Shown in pieces: positions 45,409 through 54,612 of a stretch of DNA of 64,000 bases. Source of the DNA: Shewanella electrica (GTDB lineage Bacteria; Pseudomonadota; Gammaproteobacteria; Enterobacterales; Shewanellaceae); contig NZ_JAKOGG010000018.1 of the NCBI RefSeq assembly GCF_022321485.1, forward strand, positions 22,894-86,893, read 5' to 3'. The notes below the pieces were generated by a model that saw only the letters and a list, made by a program, of their open reading frames with translations, made no database searches and had not been told where the DNA came from. The position numbers and the translations under genes are program-made. How positions within the stretch are numbered: position 1 is the first letter of the stretch; every line of letters starts with the position of its first letter.

Positions 45409-46008
45409 ATGCGCTGGATTGTGCTGTTACTGCTTACCGGACTTGTTGCTTGTTCTAAACCGAGTCTGCCGCCGCTGGATGCTAATGCGACACTACTTGC
45501 GTTTGGCGATAGCCTGACCGCGGGTGTTGGTGCGGCCGCAGGTGATGATTATCCTAGCCAACTTGCTCATCTGTGTGGCTGCCAAGTTATCAATGCGGGT
45601 ATCTCTGGCGAAACCACCTCTCAAGGGTTACAACGTCTACCCAATATCTTGGATGAAACCCAGCCCGATGTGCTACTGCTGCTGGAAGGCGGAAATGATA
45701 TTCTGCGCAACCAGTCATTGGCACAGATGCAACAAAATTTAGCCATGATGATCACTGAGGCCAAGGGCCGTGGCATCGATGTGTTGCTTATCTCCGTTCC
45801 CGAAAAAAGTCTGTTTCTCGCCCCTTCACCTATCTACAGCGCGCTGGCCGATGAGTTTAAGTTACCGCTGCTAGACCACAGCCTATCGCAACTGTTACGC
45901 GAACCTAAGCTAAAATCAGATACGGTGCATCTCAATGCGCAAGGCTATCAGCAGTTGGCACAACAAATTTTCGACAAACTGCAGCAAGAGGGTGCCTTTT
46001 CGGAATAG
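45409..46008 (+). CDS. GDSL/SGNH esterase lipoprotein, TesA-like
   Basis: A 199-residue SGNH hydrolase. Block I AFGDSLTAGVG (about 31-41) has the nucleophile Ser, ISGETTSQG gives the oxyanion Gly, GGND the Asn, and DTVHLNAQGY the catalytic Asp-His. It resembles the arylesterase/acyl-CoA thioesterase I (TesA) family. The N-terminus is a lipoprotein signal (LVAC, C15, followed by Ser) where E. coli TesA is soluble, so it should be lipid-anchored in the periplasm. The substrate is probably short or medium acyl esters, by family. Confidence 0.87.
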   Translation: MRWIVLLLLTGLVACSKPSLPPLDANATLLAFGDSLTAGVGAAAGDDYPSQLAHLCGCQVINAGISGETTSQGLQRLPNILDETQPDVLLLLEGGNDILRNQSLAQMQQNLAMMITEAKGRGIDVLLISVPEKSLFLAPSPIYSALADEFKLPLLDHSLSQLLREPKLKSDTVHLNAQGYQQLAQQIFDKLQQEGAFSE

Positions 46009-46057
46009 AGTATTACTAAATATAGATTGACCCTTAGGGGCGTTTTGTGGGTAAATT

Positions 46058-46078
46058 CCTGCCATACTAGGCAGGTTT
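46058..46078 (+). terminator. Weak hairpin between the esterase and HDOD genes
   Basis: CCTGCC-ATACTA-GGCAGG is followed by TTTGAA. It may be a weak terminator of the esterase gene. Confidence 0.35.
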
Positions 46079-46111
46079 GAATTACGGAAGAAACAATAGG
46101 TTAAGATCGCC

Positions 46112-46837
46112 ATGACAGAGATCGAACAGCAGGTTTTAATTGAGGTACGTGCAATCATCGCAAATGAAGAACAGGTGATTGGCCGCCGCGCCACCTTGAT
46201 TCCGCTGAAAAAGGCCATTATTGCTGATGGCGACATTCGTAATGTTATTGATATTGTCTCGACTGATCCTGCGCTGGCGGCACATCTGCTGTGGCGCAGC
46301 AATAACGCTGCCGCACCGACCGTACAAACCGCTAATCGCACGCTGAAAGATGCGCTGATCCGCTTAGGCCAAGTGAACATCTACCGCTATGCCTTCACTT
46401 TCTATCTCAAAGAACGTCTTGATGAGCTGCCGCAACCATACCGTAAACTGGTACAAGGTTATTGGCGCTTGACGGAAAGCATTGCGATTGAAGCGGTGGA
46501 TAGCCTGCATCAGATGCAGGGCGTCAATATCGATCCTGATGAAGTGCAAACATTGGCGCTGTTTAGCGTATTTGGGCAGATTATTGCGTTGACCGCCTTT
46601 GCGTATCTGAATGCGGATGCTGAGCAATGTTTCCCGTTGAGCATCATCAAAAACTTGATTGATACTCAACAGCAAACTTTGACTTTGGAAGCGTTTGAAT
46701 CGCTTGGCTTAGATGAAGATTTACAGCATGAATTTATGATTGCGCATAATCTGCGTCAAACCCGCGATGCCAATTCACCCGGGTTAGTGTTACGTCGTAT
46801 TTTATCTATGCGCGGTTTGTTGCTTAATCCGCTGTAA
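46112..46837 (+). CDS. HDOD domain-containing protein
   Basis: A 241-residue cytoplasmic protein that appears to be a single HDOD domain. Seen are IPLKKAIIADGDIRNVIDIVSTDPALAAHLLWRSNNAA (about 30-67, the typical opening) and TLKDALIRLGQVNIYRYAF near 78-96. The catalytic HD residues of true HD phosphohydrolases are not evident, as is normal for HDOD. Such proteins act in signalling, often with c-di-GMP or flagellar control. It converges on metR, and the two coding regions overlap by 14 bp at their 3' ends. Confidence 0.78.
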   Translation: MTEIEQQVLIEVRAIIANEEQVIGRRATLIPLKKAIIADGDIRNVIDIVSTDPALAAHLLWRSNNAAAPTVQTANRTLKDALIRLGQVNIYRYAFTFYLKERLDELPQPYRKLVQGYWRLTESIAIEAVDSLHQMQGVNIDPDEVQTLALFSVFGQIIALTAFAYLNADAEQCFPLSIIKNLIDTQQQTLTLEAFESLGLDEDLQHEFMIAHNLRQTRDANSPGLVLRRILSMRGLLLNPL

Positions 46838-47729
46838 CTGGCGCAGCAGTTGCGTCGGCGATCAACTGCATGACGCGCTGCACCATCGGCTGTTGTAAGG
46901 CGTGTTCACCTGCGCGAATCGCGGCATACAACGGCCGGAATAGCCCTTTTTCTCCTAAGCGCACGCTGGTTAAACTCAGCCCTTGCGCTTCTGTGAGCGA
47001 CCAACTCGGCATGCCAGCCACACCTTCACCACAGGCGATACGTTGCAATAGCACATTGGTGAGATCGCAGCTCTTTTGTGGCCCCGGCGTAACGCCAGCA
47101 GGCGCGAGAAAATACTGCACTAAATCTAACCTTGATAGCGGCACAGGGTAGCTGATAATGGTTTGCCCTGCTAATTGCGCTGGTGTCACATAGGTCTCAC
47201 GCGCCAGTGCGGTGTCTTTTCCGACCACTAACTTCACTTCAAATTCGGACAATTGCTCAAAATGCAGCGCGCTGTTATCGACCGGATCGGAGGTCAGCAC
47301 CATATCCAGCTCGCCTTGTTCGAGTGCATCGAGCGCATCAAACGAGTAGCGGCTCAGCAGATCTAAGCGTTCATCCGGAAACTGTTGATTAAATTGTGCC
47401 ATTACCGGCATCAGCCAGCGATAGCAGCTGTGGCAATCAATGCCGATGCGCAGTGGCGCTTGCTGTTCGGTGTTGCTCTTGAGCTGCAACTCGGTAGCGC
47501 TCACTTTAGGTAAAATATCTTCAGCTAATAACACCAGTTTTAAGCCTTCGTCGGTAAACGCCAACGGCTTACTTTTTCGCACAAACACCTTGGCATCAAT
47601 GCGTGACTCCAACTCTTTCAGCTGATGTGATAACGCCGACTGAGTGACAAAGCACTTGCTGGCGGCAGCGGCAAGGCTGCCCGTTTGTTTTAAGGCCAGT
47701 ACTGTTCTCAAGTGGCGCAGTTCAATCAT
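46824..47729 (-). CDS. metR: LysR-type transcriptional regulator MetR
   Basis: Homocysteine-responsive activator of metE and other methionine genes. From ATG 47729 it has 301 residues. The N-terminal helix-turn-helix includes GSLAAAASKCFVTQSALSHQLKELESR and the effector domain opens LRIGIDCHSCYRWLMPVM, close to the E. coli MetR IECHSC motif. The product ends ATAAPVTAD. Two residues upstream another ATG (47735) exists. It is divergent from metE, the classic arrangement, with shared operator sites between them. Confidence 0.93.
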   Translation of the reverse strand: MIELRHLRTVLALKQTGSLAAAASKCFVTQSALSHQLKELESRIDAKVFVRKSKPLAFTDEGLKLVLLAEDILPKVSATELQLKSNTEQQAPLRIGIDCHSCYRWLMPVMAQFNQQFPDERLDLLSRYSFDALDALEQGELDMVLTSDPVDNSALHFEQLSEFEVKLVVGKDTALARETYVTPAQLAGQTIISYPVPLSRLDLVQYFLAPAGVTPGPQKSCDLTNVLLQRIACGEGVAGMPSWSLTEAQGLSLTSVRLGEKGLFRPLYAAIRAGEHALQQPMVQRVMQLIADATAAPVTAD

Positions 47730-47762
47730 TCCCATGCTATTGAATCCTGCTCATGTTGTCGT

Positions 47763-47775
47763 TGAAAGCATTTCG
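47763..47775. promoter_or_regulatory. MetR-binding site
   Basis: TGAA-AGCAT-TTCG differs from the MetR consensus TGAA-N5-TTCA at one base. It lies just upstream of the metE -35. Confidence 0.55.
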
Positions 47776-47776
47776 T

Positions 47777-47804
47777 TTGAATGTGTGCAGCCTACCACAA
47801 TAAA
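47777..47804 (+). promoter_or_regulatory. metE promoter
   Basis: TTGAAT (47777-47782) is followed after 16 nt by AATAAA (47799-47804), about 70 bp before the metE ATG. The -10 abuts the met boxes, so bound MetJ would occlude polymerase. Confidence 0.45.
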
Positions 47805-47825
47805 CTTCTAGACGTCCAGACGCCT
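47802..47825. promoter_or_regulatory. Tandem MetJ met boxes at metE
   Basis: Three contiguous 8-mers match AGACGTCT: AAACTTCT (47802, 6/8), AGACGTCC (47810, 7/8) and AGACGCCT (47818, 7/8). This is a standard MetJ operator at the transcription start. Confidence 0.75.
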
Positions 47826-47872
47826 AAAAGTTGATTTTTGGCCTTTACATTACTCACCAGAAGGATTGCAGC

Positions 47873-50140
47873 ATGAAGTTGAATAGCTTGGGGTTTCCCC
47901 GCATTGGTCGCCAACGTGAATTAAAATTTGCGCTAGAGCAGTATTGGCGGGAAGAGATCAACCAGACAGAGTTACAAGCGATTGCTGCCGATCTGCGTCG
48001 TACCCATTGGCAATGGCAAGCGGATGCCGGCGTTGAGCTGCTGCCCGTTGGTGACTTTGCTTTTTACGACCATGTGTTGACCCTGAGCGCCACCTTGGGT
48101 GTGGTACCAGAGCGTCATCTGCAAGGTGATATCGATCTGGATACGTTGTTCCGTGTGGCGCGTGGCCGTGCCCCGACCGGCACGCCAGCCCCCGCAGCGC
48201 AGATGACCAAATTCTTCAACACCAACTATCACTACATTGTGCCAGAATTGAAGGAAGATCAGCAATTTAACTTGAGCTGGCCACAGTTGTGGCAAGAAGC
48301 TGAAGAAGCGATTGCCCAAGGTCATCAAGTCAAACCAGTATTGTTAGGGCCGGTAACTTACCTGCATTTGGCGAAAACCGTTGGCGGCAAATTCAATAAA
48401 CTGGCGTTACTGCCAAGTTTGTTAGCGGCCTATGAGCAACTGCTCGCCAAGTTTGCATCGCTCGGCGTGACCTGGGTACAGTTGGATGAACCAATCCTCG
48501 CCTTAGAATTAGATGCCGAGTGGCAGCAGGCGTTGCGCAGCAGCTATCAACAACTGCACGGCGCACCCGTTAAGGTGTTGCTGGCCAGTTACTACGGCTC
48601 GATCGCGCATCACCATGAGTTGGTGAGTTCACTGCCGGTAGCGGGTTTGCATCTAGATATCGTGTCCGACCGCGAGCAGTTAGCGTTGTTTGCTGATTCA
48701 TTGGCGGCCGAGCAGGTGCTCTCTGCCGGGGTGATCAACGGCCGTAACGTGTGGGCGGCAGAGCTAGATTTATTGGCCGAAACACTGGCGCCGTATGCCC
48801 ATCAATTGGGTGATCGCCTGTGGTTGGCGCCAAGCTGTTCATTGCTGCATACGCCGGTGGATTTGAGTGTTGAGCAGCAGTTGGCGCCTGAGCTGAAAGC
48901 CTTGCTGGCGTTTGCTAAGCAAAAGTTAGTCGAGTTGCAAGAGCTGCAATTATTGCTCAATGAGCCATTGTCAGCACAAGCGAAAGCGATTTGTGAGCGT
49001 TGTCAGCAGTTGCGCCTACAGCGGCAGCAGTCGCGTGATGCTGAGGTAGCAGCACGGTTAGCGGCGTTGACCGCTCAAGATTTCCAACGTCATAGCGTGT
49101 TTGCACTGCGTCAGCAGGCACAGCAGCAGAAATTGCAACTGCCATTGCTGCCAACCACCACTATTGGTTCGTTCCCGCAAACGCAAGCGGTACGTCATCT
49201 GCGTAGTCGCTGGCGCAAAGGCGAGGTGAGCGCTGCGGAATATCAAAACCAGCTGCAACAGGTCACCAAAGATACCATCGAGCGGCAGTTGAAGTTGGGC
49301 ATCGATGTGTTGGTACACGGTGAAGCGGAGCGTACCGACATGGTGGAATATTTTGGTGAGCAGTTGGCCGGGGTAGGTTTTACCCAATATGGTTGGGTGC
49401 AGAGTTATGGTTCTCGCTGCGTGAAGCCCCCGTTGATCTACGCCGATGTTAGCCGTCCACAACCGATGACGTTGGATTGGGCGACTTACGCGCAGAGCCT
49501 GACCGATAAGCCAGTTAAAGGCATGCTCACCGGCCCTGTCACCATTCTACATTGGTCATTCTGCCGTGAAGATATCTCTCGCGAAACGGTTGCAAATCAG
49601 TTGGCATTGGCGATCCGCGATGAAGTGGCCGATTTGGAACAAGCGGGCATCGGCATCATTCAGATTGACGAGCCAGCGTTCCGCGAAGGTCTGCCGTTGA
49701 AACAGAGCGATTGGCAACATTATCTGGATTGGGCGGTGGCGGCATTCCGCTTGAGTGCCAGCGCGGTGCAAGATCATACTCAGATCCACACCCACATGTG
49801 TTATAGCGAATTCAACAACACCATCGCTGCGATTGCCGCCATGGATGCCGATGTCATCACCATCGAAACCAGCCGCTCGCAGATGCAGTTGCTGGATGTG
49901 TTTGAAGCGTTTGAATACCCGAATGAGATTGGTCCGGGCGTGTATGACATTCACTCACCGAACATTCCAACCGAAGCGGAGATTGTGGCTTTGATGGAAA
50001 AAGCCGCTGAGCGCATTGGCCTGCGCCAATTGTGGATCAACCCAGACTGCGGCCTGAAAACTCGTCAGTGGGAAGAGGTGGAACCCGCGCTGCGTAACAT
50101 GGTGAATGCTGCACGTGAACTGCGCCGCCGCTTAGGCTAA
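47873..50140 (+). CDS. metE: Cobalamin-independent methionine synthase
   Basis: Transfers methyl from 5-methyl-tetrahydropteroyl-triglutamate to homocysteine without B12. From ATG 47873, with AAGGA 7 nt upstream, it has 755 residues, the family length. The N-terminal barrel starts LGFPRIGRQRELKFALE. The C-terminal catalytic barrel has TIGSFPQT, HGEAERTDMVEYFGEQL, IQIDEPAFREGLPL, HTHMCYSEF with zinc ligands His and Cys, and INPDCGLKTRQW with the last Cys. It is regulated by adjacent MetR and MetJ sites. It forms a logical pair with the B12-riboswitch receptor 2.5 kb upstream. Confidence 0.97.
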   Translation: MKLNSLGFPRIGRQRELKFALEQYWREEINQTELQAIAADLRRTHWQWQADAGVELLPVGDFAFYDHVLTLSATLGVVPERHLQGDIDLDTLFRVARGRAPTGTPAPAAQMTKFFNTNYHYIVPELKEDQQFNLSWPQLWQEAEEAIAQGHQVKPVLLGPVTYLHLAKTVGGKFNKLALLPSLLAAYEQLLAKFASLGVTWVQLDEPILALELDAEWQQALRSSYQQLHGAPVKVLLASYYGSIAHHHELVSSLPVAGLHLDIVSDREQLALFADSLAAEQVLSAGVINGRNVWAAELDLLAETLAPYAHQLGDRLWLAPSCSLLHTPVDLSVEQQLAPELKALLAFAKQKLVELQELQLLLNEPLSAQAKAICERCQQLRLQRQQSRDAEVAARLAALTAQDFQRHSVFALRQQAQQQKLQLPLLPTTTIGSFPQTQAVRHLRSRWRKGEVSAAEYQNQLQQVTKDTIERQLKLGIDVLVHGEAERTDMVEYFGEQLAGVGFTQYGWVQSYGSRCVKPPLIYADVSRPQPMTLDWATYAQSLTDKPVKGMLTGPVTILHWSFCREDISRETVANQLALAIRDEVADLEQAGIGIIQIDEPAFREGLPLKQSDWQHYLDWAVAAFRLSASAVQDHTQIHTHMCYSEFNNTIAAIAAMDADVITIETSRSQMQLLDVFEAFEYPNEIGPGVYDIHSPNIPTEAEIVALMEKAAERIGLRQLWINPDCGLKTRQWEEVEPALRNMVNAARELRRRLG

Positions 50141-50175
50141 CGTCGAGCGCTGCTGGCGATGCCAACGGCTTGGGT

Positions 50176-50199
50176 GACACTGACTATACTGAGAGTGTC
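50176..50199 (+). promoter_or_regulatory. Inverted repeat around the dodecin -10
   Basis: GACACT (50176-50181) and AGTGTC (50194-50199) are perfect arms flanking CTATACT (50184-50190), 33 bp before the dodecin ATG. It could be an operator, an RpoS-type -10, or the metE terminator hairpin (no U tract). Confidence 0.4.
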
Positions 50200-50222
50200 C
50201 CCCACGCTTGAGGAGTTTACTT

Positions 50223-50432
50223 ATGAGTCATGTCTACAAGATCATTGAACTCACAGGTTCATCGCCCATCAGCTCTGATGATGCCATTCGCAATGCTATC
50301 GCCGCCGCGAGCCAGTCACTGCATCACCTGCGTTGGTTTGAAGTCATCGATAGTCGGGGTCATATTGAAGCGGGGATGATTGCCCACTGGCAAGTGACCA
50401 TCAAAGTCGGTTTTACCTTGGATGCGGAGTAG
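50223..50432 (+). CDS. Dodecin family flavin-binding protein
   Basis: A 69-residue protein of the dodecin fold (one helix on a three-stranded sheet, dodecameric). It stores or buffers riboflavin/FMN. Visible family features are [24 protein letters not shown] and a Trp in LRWFEVID that sandwiches the flavin. [17 protein letters not shown] forms the last strands, with the binding Gln in HWQVT. ATG 50223 has AGGAG upstream. It is convergent with queG, one base apart. Confidence 0.9.
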   Translation: MSHVYKIIELTGSSPISSDDAIRNAIAAASQSLHHLRWFEVIDSRGHIEAGMIAHWQVTIKVGFTLDAE

Positions 50433-50433
50433 G

Positions 50434-51603
50434 TTAGGCGTCGCGCGGTAAGCCTTTTTCAATAATGCGCAGTAGGCGCTGCTGTTTGCGATCATCGCTC
50501 GGCGCCGCCTGCTGTTTTTGTTGCTGTTGCGCTAATGCCCAATCGATATGCTCAGCTACCAGTGCGCTGGCGCTGCTGCGTTTGGCTTCCAGCTCGGTCA
50601 CAATCTCGGCGCTGTAGGGCGCATTCCCTAGGGCTACCGCAATATTGCGTTGCCAACGTTCATGGCCGATACGGCGAATGGCGCTGCCTTCGGTGTTTTT
50701 CAAAAACGTCGCTTCATCCCACGCAAACAGTTGTAACAGCGACATCTGTTTCAGCTGCGGCCGAATGTGGAAATCCTCTTCCTCGGTCAGCGGTGCTTCA
50801 CGGTTCACCGGACACACCAGTTGGCAGTCATCACAGCCATAAATGCGGTTGCCTAGCAGCGGCCGAAACTCTAGCGGAATGGCACCTTGTAACTCAATGG
50901 TGAGATAAGACACACAGCGGCGACCATCGACCACATATGGCTCGACAATGGCGCCAGTAGGGCACGAAGTGATACAGGCGACGCATTTGCCACATTGGTC
51001 GGCCATCGGAATATCCACCGGCAGCGGCAGGTTAATCAGCAATTCACCAAGGAAAAACCAACTGCCCGATTCTTTGGCTAAGATCAGCGAATGTTTACCG
51101 GTCCAGCCTAAGCCCGCTTTGGCCGCCAGTGGCCGCTCAAGAATCGGTGCTGAGTCAACAAATGGCCGGTAGCCACTGTCAGGTAATTGCAACTCGGCTA
51201 AGGCTTGGTTGATGCGCTCACCCAGTTGTTTCAAGCGGTTACGCATCAGTTTGTGGTAATCGCGACCGCCCGCATAACGGGAGATATACGCCTTGGTCGG
51301 ATCTTCAAGGTTTTTGGCAAAGCCCGCTTGCGGCGGCAGGTAGTCCATTCGTACTGAGATGACGCGCACGGTGCCCGGATGCAGCTCGGCCGGGCGGGCG
51401 CGCATCATGCCGTGGTTGGCCATATAACTCATCTCACCATGGTAACCTTTGGCTAACCACGCTTTGAGTTTTGGCTCCTCGGCGCTTAAGTCGATATCGC
51501 AAATGCCGACTTTGGCAAACCCCAGCGCCTGACCCCACTGTTTGATGTCGCGGGCCAGCTGATTGAGTAAGCTAGCGTCAAAGCTTGGCGGCGTGTCAGT
51601 CAT
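50434..51603 (-). CDS. queG: Epoxyqueuosine reductase
   Basis: Last step of queuosine synthesis in tRNA: cobalamin-dependent reduction of epoxyqueuosine. From ATG 51603 it is 389 residues. There are two 4Fe-4S clusters in CGKCVACITSCP (about residues 195-206) and CDDCQLVCP (about 245-253). The N-terminal flavin/B12-binding domain opens LGFAKVGICDIDL, with ISVRMDYLPP and YISRYAGGRDYHKLMRNRL following. The C-terminal region has HEAT-like repeats (RRIGHERWQRNIAVALGNA). It uses B12, whose uptake receptor is in the window, and makes the substrate nucleoside of GluQ. Confidence 0.94.
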   Translation of the reverse strand: MTDTPPSFDASLLNQLARDIKQWGQALGFAKVGICDIDLSAEEPKLKAWLAKGYHGEMSYMANHGMMRARPAELHPGTVRVISVRMDYLPPQAGFAKNLEDPTKAYISRYAGGRDYHKLMRNRLKQLGERINQALAELQLPDSGYRPFVDSAPILERPLAAKAGLGWTGKHSLILAKESGSWFFLGELLINLPLPVDIPMADQCGKCVACITSCPTGAIVEPYVVDGRRCVSYLTIELQGAIPLEFRPLLGNRIYGCDDCQLVCPVNREAPLTEEEDFHIRPQLKQMSLLQLFAWDEATFLKNTEGSAIRRIGHERWQRNIAVALGNAPYSAEIVTELEAKRSSASALVAEHIDWALAQQQQKQQAAPSDDRKQQRLLRIIEKGLPRDA

Positions 51604-51737
51604 GGACAAGTGGCTGCTGGGTGGATAGGTGGGGCGCATCATAGCAAATTTGCGGTCGCTAATGCAGTGCTAATCAGCGCTGCTAAAGCGTTAGCGCCAA
51701 TGTTATACTTGCCGCCGTTTTAGTTTTGGGAATCGAT

Positions 51738-52181
51738 ATGAGCCAACAAACTCAAGAATACCGCGAGCAGGCATACACCGCCGCGGTGAACATCTGTGGC
51801 ACTGTGTTGCCGATGGATAAACTGCCAGAAGGGCTGCGTGAAGCCTATGACAGCTTGTTTGATGAACTGCTGGCGGATAACACCGCGACCTTCGAAGAAG
51901 CGTGGCTTAGCCTGCCAGCGAGCGCCACTAAGCTGATGCCAAAAGCCCACTTTCACGGCTTCTTTATTGCCGCGGCTTGGTTGCAATTGAGCATGGTTGG
52001 CCAGCAACTAGCCGAGAAACAAGCGGATAGTGAGCAAGAGCTGTCACAGCAAGATACTGATGGTATCTATGCGCGGATCTCAAAAGATGCGCTGCGTGAA
52101 AGTATCCGTAAGTTGAAAAAAGCCCGTACTGATCGCCGTCTGCTCAACAGCATGCGTGAAGTGATTGGCTTGCCAGCCTAA
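51738..52181 (+). CDS. Conserved hypothetical, possibly DUF3069
   Basis: I do not recognise this gene with certainty. It is 147 residues from ATG 51738 (GGGA upstream), acidic and helical, with no signal peptide or membrane segment. It includes EYREQAYTAAVNICGTVLP near the N-terminus and a C-terminal basic helix (RESIRKLKKARTDRRLLNSMREVIGLPA). It may belong to DUF3069, a family described in Shewanella and Vibrio; a profile search would decide. It is divergent from queG and convergent with the malic enzyme gene. Confidence 0.65.
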   Translation: MSQQTQEYREQAYTAAVNICGTVLPMDKLPEGLREAYDSLFDELLADNTATFEEAWLSLPASATKLMPKAHFHGFFIAAAWLQLSMVGQQLAEKQADSEQELSQQDTDGIYARISKDALRESIRKLKKARTDRRLLNSMREVIGLPA

Positions 52182-52203
52182 TGCTGCTGTATACGCGCTA
52201 ATA

Positions 52204-52232
52204 AAAAACGGATGCCGATGGCATCCGTTTTT
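52204..52232. terminator. Bidirectional terminator before maeA
   Basis: The stem AACGGATGCC-GAT-GGCATCCGTT is flanked by A6 and T5. It serves the hypothetical gene and the convergent malic enzyme gene. Confidence 0.9.
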
Positions 52233-52252
52233 GTTGCGACAACCGACCAAAC

Positions 52253-53941
52253 TTAGAATGAAGTACGGCGGTAGCGGCGATACTCTGGTTTCCAGAAGTT
52301 ATCTTCAATCGCTTGCAGCAGCAGTTCGTCAGTTTTCGGCAGCGCATAACCTTGCTCTATTGCCACTTTACCTACTGCAAAGGCGATGTGTTTACTGACG
52401 GCGTGGATATTTTCCAAGCGTGGCAGCAATGAACCTTCACCGTTGATCGCTAATGGTGAACATTCTGCCAGTGCGCGGCTAGAGGCCATCAACATCTCAT
52501 CCGATACGCGGCTAGCGCCGGTTGCCAACACACCTAAGCCGATACCTGGGAAGATATAGCTGTTGTTACACTGGGCAATCTCGTAGGTTTGACCATCAAT
52601 CACCACAGGTTCGAATGGACTGCCGGTAGCCACTAAGGCTTGGGCGTTGGTCCAGTACAGAATATCTTTTGGTGTGGCTTCGACACGGCTGGTTGGGTTC
52701 GACAGTGGGAACACAATTGGCCGCTCGCAGTGTTGATGCATCGCTTTGATGATCTCTTCACTGAACAGTCCCGGTGCGCCAGATACCCCAATCAAAATGG
52801 TTGGTTTAGCGTTGTTGACCACATCCAGCAGGGAGATGTTGTCGCAGAAGTTATCCCAACGTTCGATATGCTCGCGTTTTTGCGCCAACGCACTTTGGAA
52901 GTTGTGCAGGTTAGGCATGTTGTCTTGCAGCAGACCCCAACGATCCACCATGAACACTTGTTGACGCGCTTGTTCGTCGCTAATGCCTTCAGACACCATC
53001 TGTGCCACAATCGCTTCTGCGATACCACAACCGGCACTGCCGGCACCGAGGAAGGCGATGCGTTGTTTGCTCAACTGGGTGTTAGCGGCTTTACAGGCGG
53101 CCAGCAGTGAACCTACGGTCACGGCGGCAGTGCCTTGAATATCGTCGTTAAAGCAGCAGTATTTGTCCTTATAACGCTGCAACAGTGGCATCGCGTTTTT
53201 CTGGGCAAAGTCTTCAAACTGGATCAACGCATCAGGCCAGCGGCGATGAATCGCTTCCAGCACTGAGTCGACAAAATCGGCATATTCTTCACCGCCAACG
53301 CGGCTATGGCGCCAACCCATATACATTGGGTCTTCCAGCAGATGTGGGTTATCAGTGCCCACGTCTAAGGTGATTGGCAAGGTGTATGCTGGGCTGATAC
53401 CACCACAACTGGTGTACAGCGACAGTTTACCAATCGGGATCCCCATGCCGCCGATGCCTTGGTCACCGAGCCCCAAAATGCGCTCACCGTCGGTAATCAC
53501 AATCACTTTTACTTTGTGGCGAGTAGAGTTATTGAGGATATCGTCGATACGTTCCTTCGCTGGATAGGAGATAAACAACCCGCGGTTACGACGCCAGTTT
53601 TTCGAGAATCGCTCGCACGCCAGCCCCACAGTTGGCGTGTAAATGATCGGCATCATCTCAGAAATGTTGTTTTGCACTAGGCGGTAGAAGAGGGTTTCGT
53701 TGGTGTCTTGAATATTGCGAAGGTAGATATGTTTGTCGAGGTCATTATTGAAACTGCGGAATTGGTCATAGGCTCTGGAAGCCTGCTCCTCAATGGTTTC
53801 AATATAATAAGGCAGCAATCCTTCGAGATTAAACGAGGTACGTTCTTCCTCGGTGAAGGCGCTGCCTTTGTTGATCAACGGTGCTTCTAAAAGTGCTGGA
53901 CCCGCAAATGGCATATAGAGCGGGCGTTTGTTGTCGTCCAT
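52253..53941 (-). CDS. maeA: NAD-dependent malic enzyme
   Basis: Oxidative decarboxylation of malate to pyruvate with NAD+, a gluconeogenic/anaplerotic enzyme. It has 562 residues, as E. coli MaeA. Seen are [17 protein letters not shown] (about 95-111), [21 protein letters not shown]-type core near 153-173, [13 protein letters not shown], the metal-binding [12 protein letters not shown] and the NAD-binding [15 protein letters not shown] near 300. The ATG is at 53941. It has its own terminator and stands alone. Confidence 0.95.
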   Translation of the reverse strand: MDDNKRPLYMPFAGPALLEAPLINKGSAFTEEERTSFNLEGLLPYYIETIEEQASRAYDQFRSFNNDLDKHIYLRNIQDTNETLFYRLVQNNISEMMPIIYTPTVGLACERFSKNWRRNRGLFISYPAKERIDDILNNSTRHKVKVIVITDGERILGLGDQGIGGMGIPIGKLSLYTSCGGISPAYTLPITLDVGTDNPHLLEDPMYMGWRHSRVGGEEYADFVDSVLEAIHRRWPDALIQFEDFAQKNAMPLLQRYKDKYCCFNDDIQGTAAVTVGSLLAACKAANTQLSKQRIAFLGAGSAGCGIAEAIVAQMVSEGISDEQARQQVFMVDRWGLLQDNMPNLHNFQSALAQKREHIERWDNFCDNISLLDVVNNAKPTILIGVSGAPGLFSEEIIKAMHQHCERPIVFPLSNPTSRVEATPKDILYWTNAQALVATGSPFEPVVIDGQTYEIAQCNNSYIFPGIGLGVLATGASRVSDEMLMASSRALAECSPLAINGEGSLLPRLENIHAVSKHIAFAVGKVAIEQGYALPKTDELLLQAIEDNFWKPEYRRYRRTSF

Positions 53942-54099
53942 AGCGAACCTTTCTTAGATTTTTCAGTGGTTAGATTTCGTGATCTGGTAGGCCATAGATT
54001 AGCACGAAATGTGACCCTTGTAGCACTTATACGACTTTAGTGACTTTATTTAGTACGAATTTTGCCCGTTCAACCGGTTCGCTGGGTTGAACGATAGCG

Positions 54100-54567
54100 T
54101 TAAGATTTTCCGCGTAACTTGAGTGACATACCTTTTAACAGGTTGCGCATCACTTGATCACCACAGTAGCGATAATTCTTTTGTTCTGGGTTGCGGAAAA
54201 AGGCCGACAGTTCGGTCTTGGTCAAACGAAAATCCGCCAAGGCTAACATCTCGATAAAATCTTCCTCTTTAAGTTGCAGTGCGATGCGCAGCTTTTTAAG
54301 GATCAGGTTGTTATTCAGATCGTTGCTTGGTTGCGGAATGCCTGCCCCCGGTTTTAGGCCGCGCTTTTCAATAATTAGCGCGTCCAAAAATTGGCACAGA
54401 GTGCGGTTATCACAAGGACGGTAGTCTTGCTCGTCCTCTTTTTTCATGATCGCTACTAACAACTCCGGTTCTATCTCGCGATGGACACGAGCAAACATGC
54501 GGATCATTTTGCTGTCATGAATATTAAGGGCGTAGCGCAGACGGCGCAGAATGTCGTTATTGGTCAT
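54100..54567 (-). CDS. DUF1456 family protein, YehS-like
   Basis: A 155-residue cytoplasmic protein made of two tandem DUF1456 repeats of about 65 residues. Each starts with an N-D/N-I/L-L-x-x-L-R-x-A-L pattern (NNDILRRLRYALNIHD and NNLILKKLRIALQLKE) and ends near Y-R-x-C-x-D/N with a leucine helix (YRPCDNRTLCQFLDAL and YRYCGDQVMRNLLKGM). It is related to E. coli YehS. The function is unknown. It is the last gene of a three-gene minus-strand run with the DUF4447 and SUKH genes. Confidence 0.88.
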   Translation of the reverse strand: MTNNDILRRLRYALNIHDSKMIRMFARVHREIEPELLVAIMKKEDEQDYRPCDNRTLCQFLDALIIEKRGLKPGAGIPQPSNDLNNNLILKKLRIALQLKEEDFIEMLALADFRLTKTELSAFFRNPEQKNYRYCGDQVMRNLLKGMSLKLRGKS

Positions 54568-54612
54568 GTTGGTATTCTATTCAATGGCGGCGCATGCACG
54601 CCGCAGCAAAAC

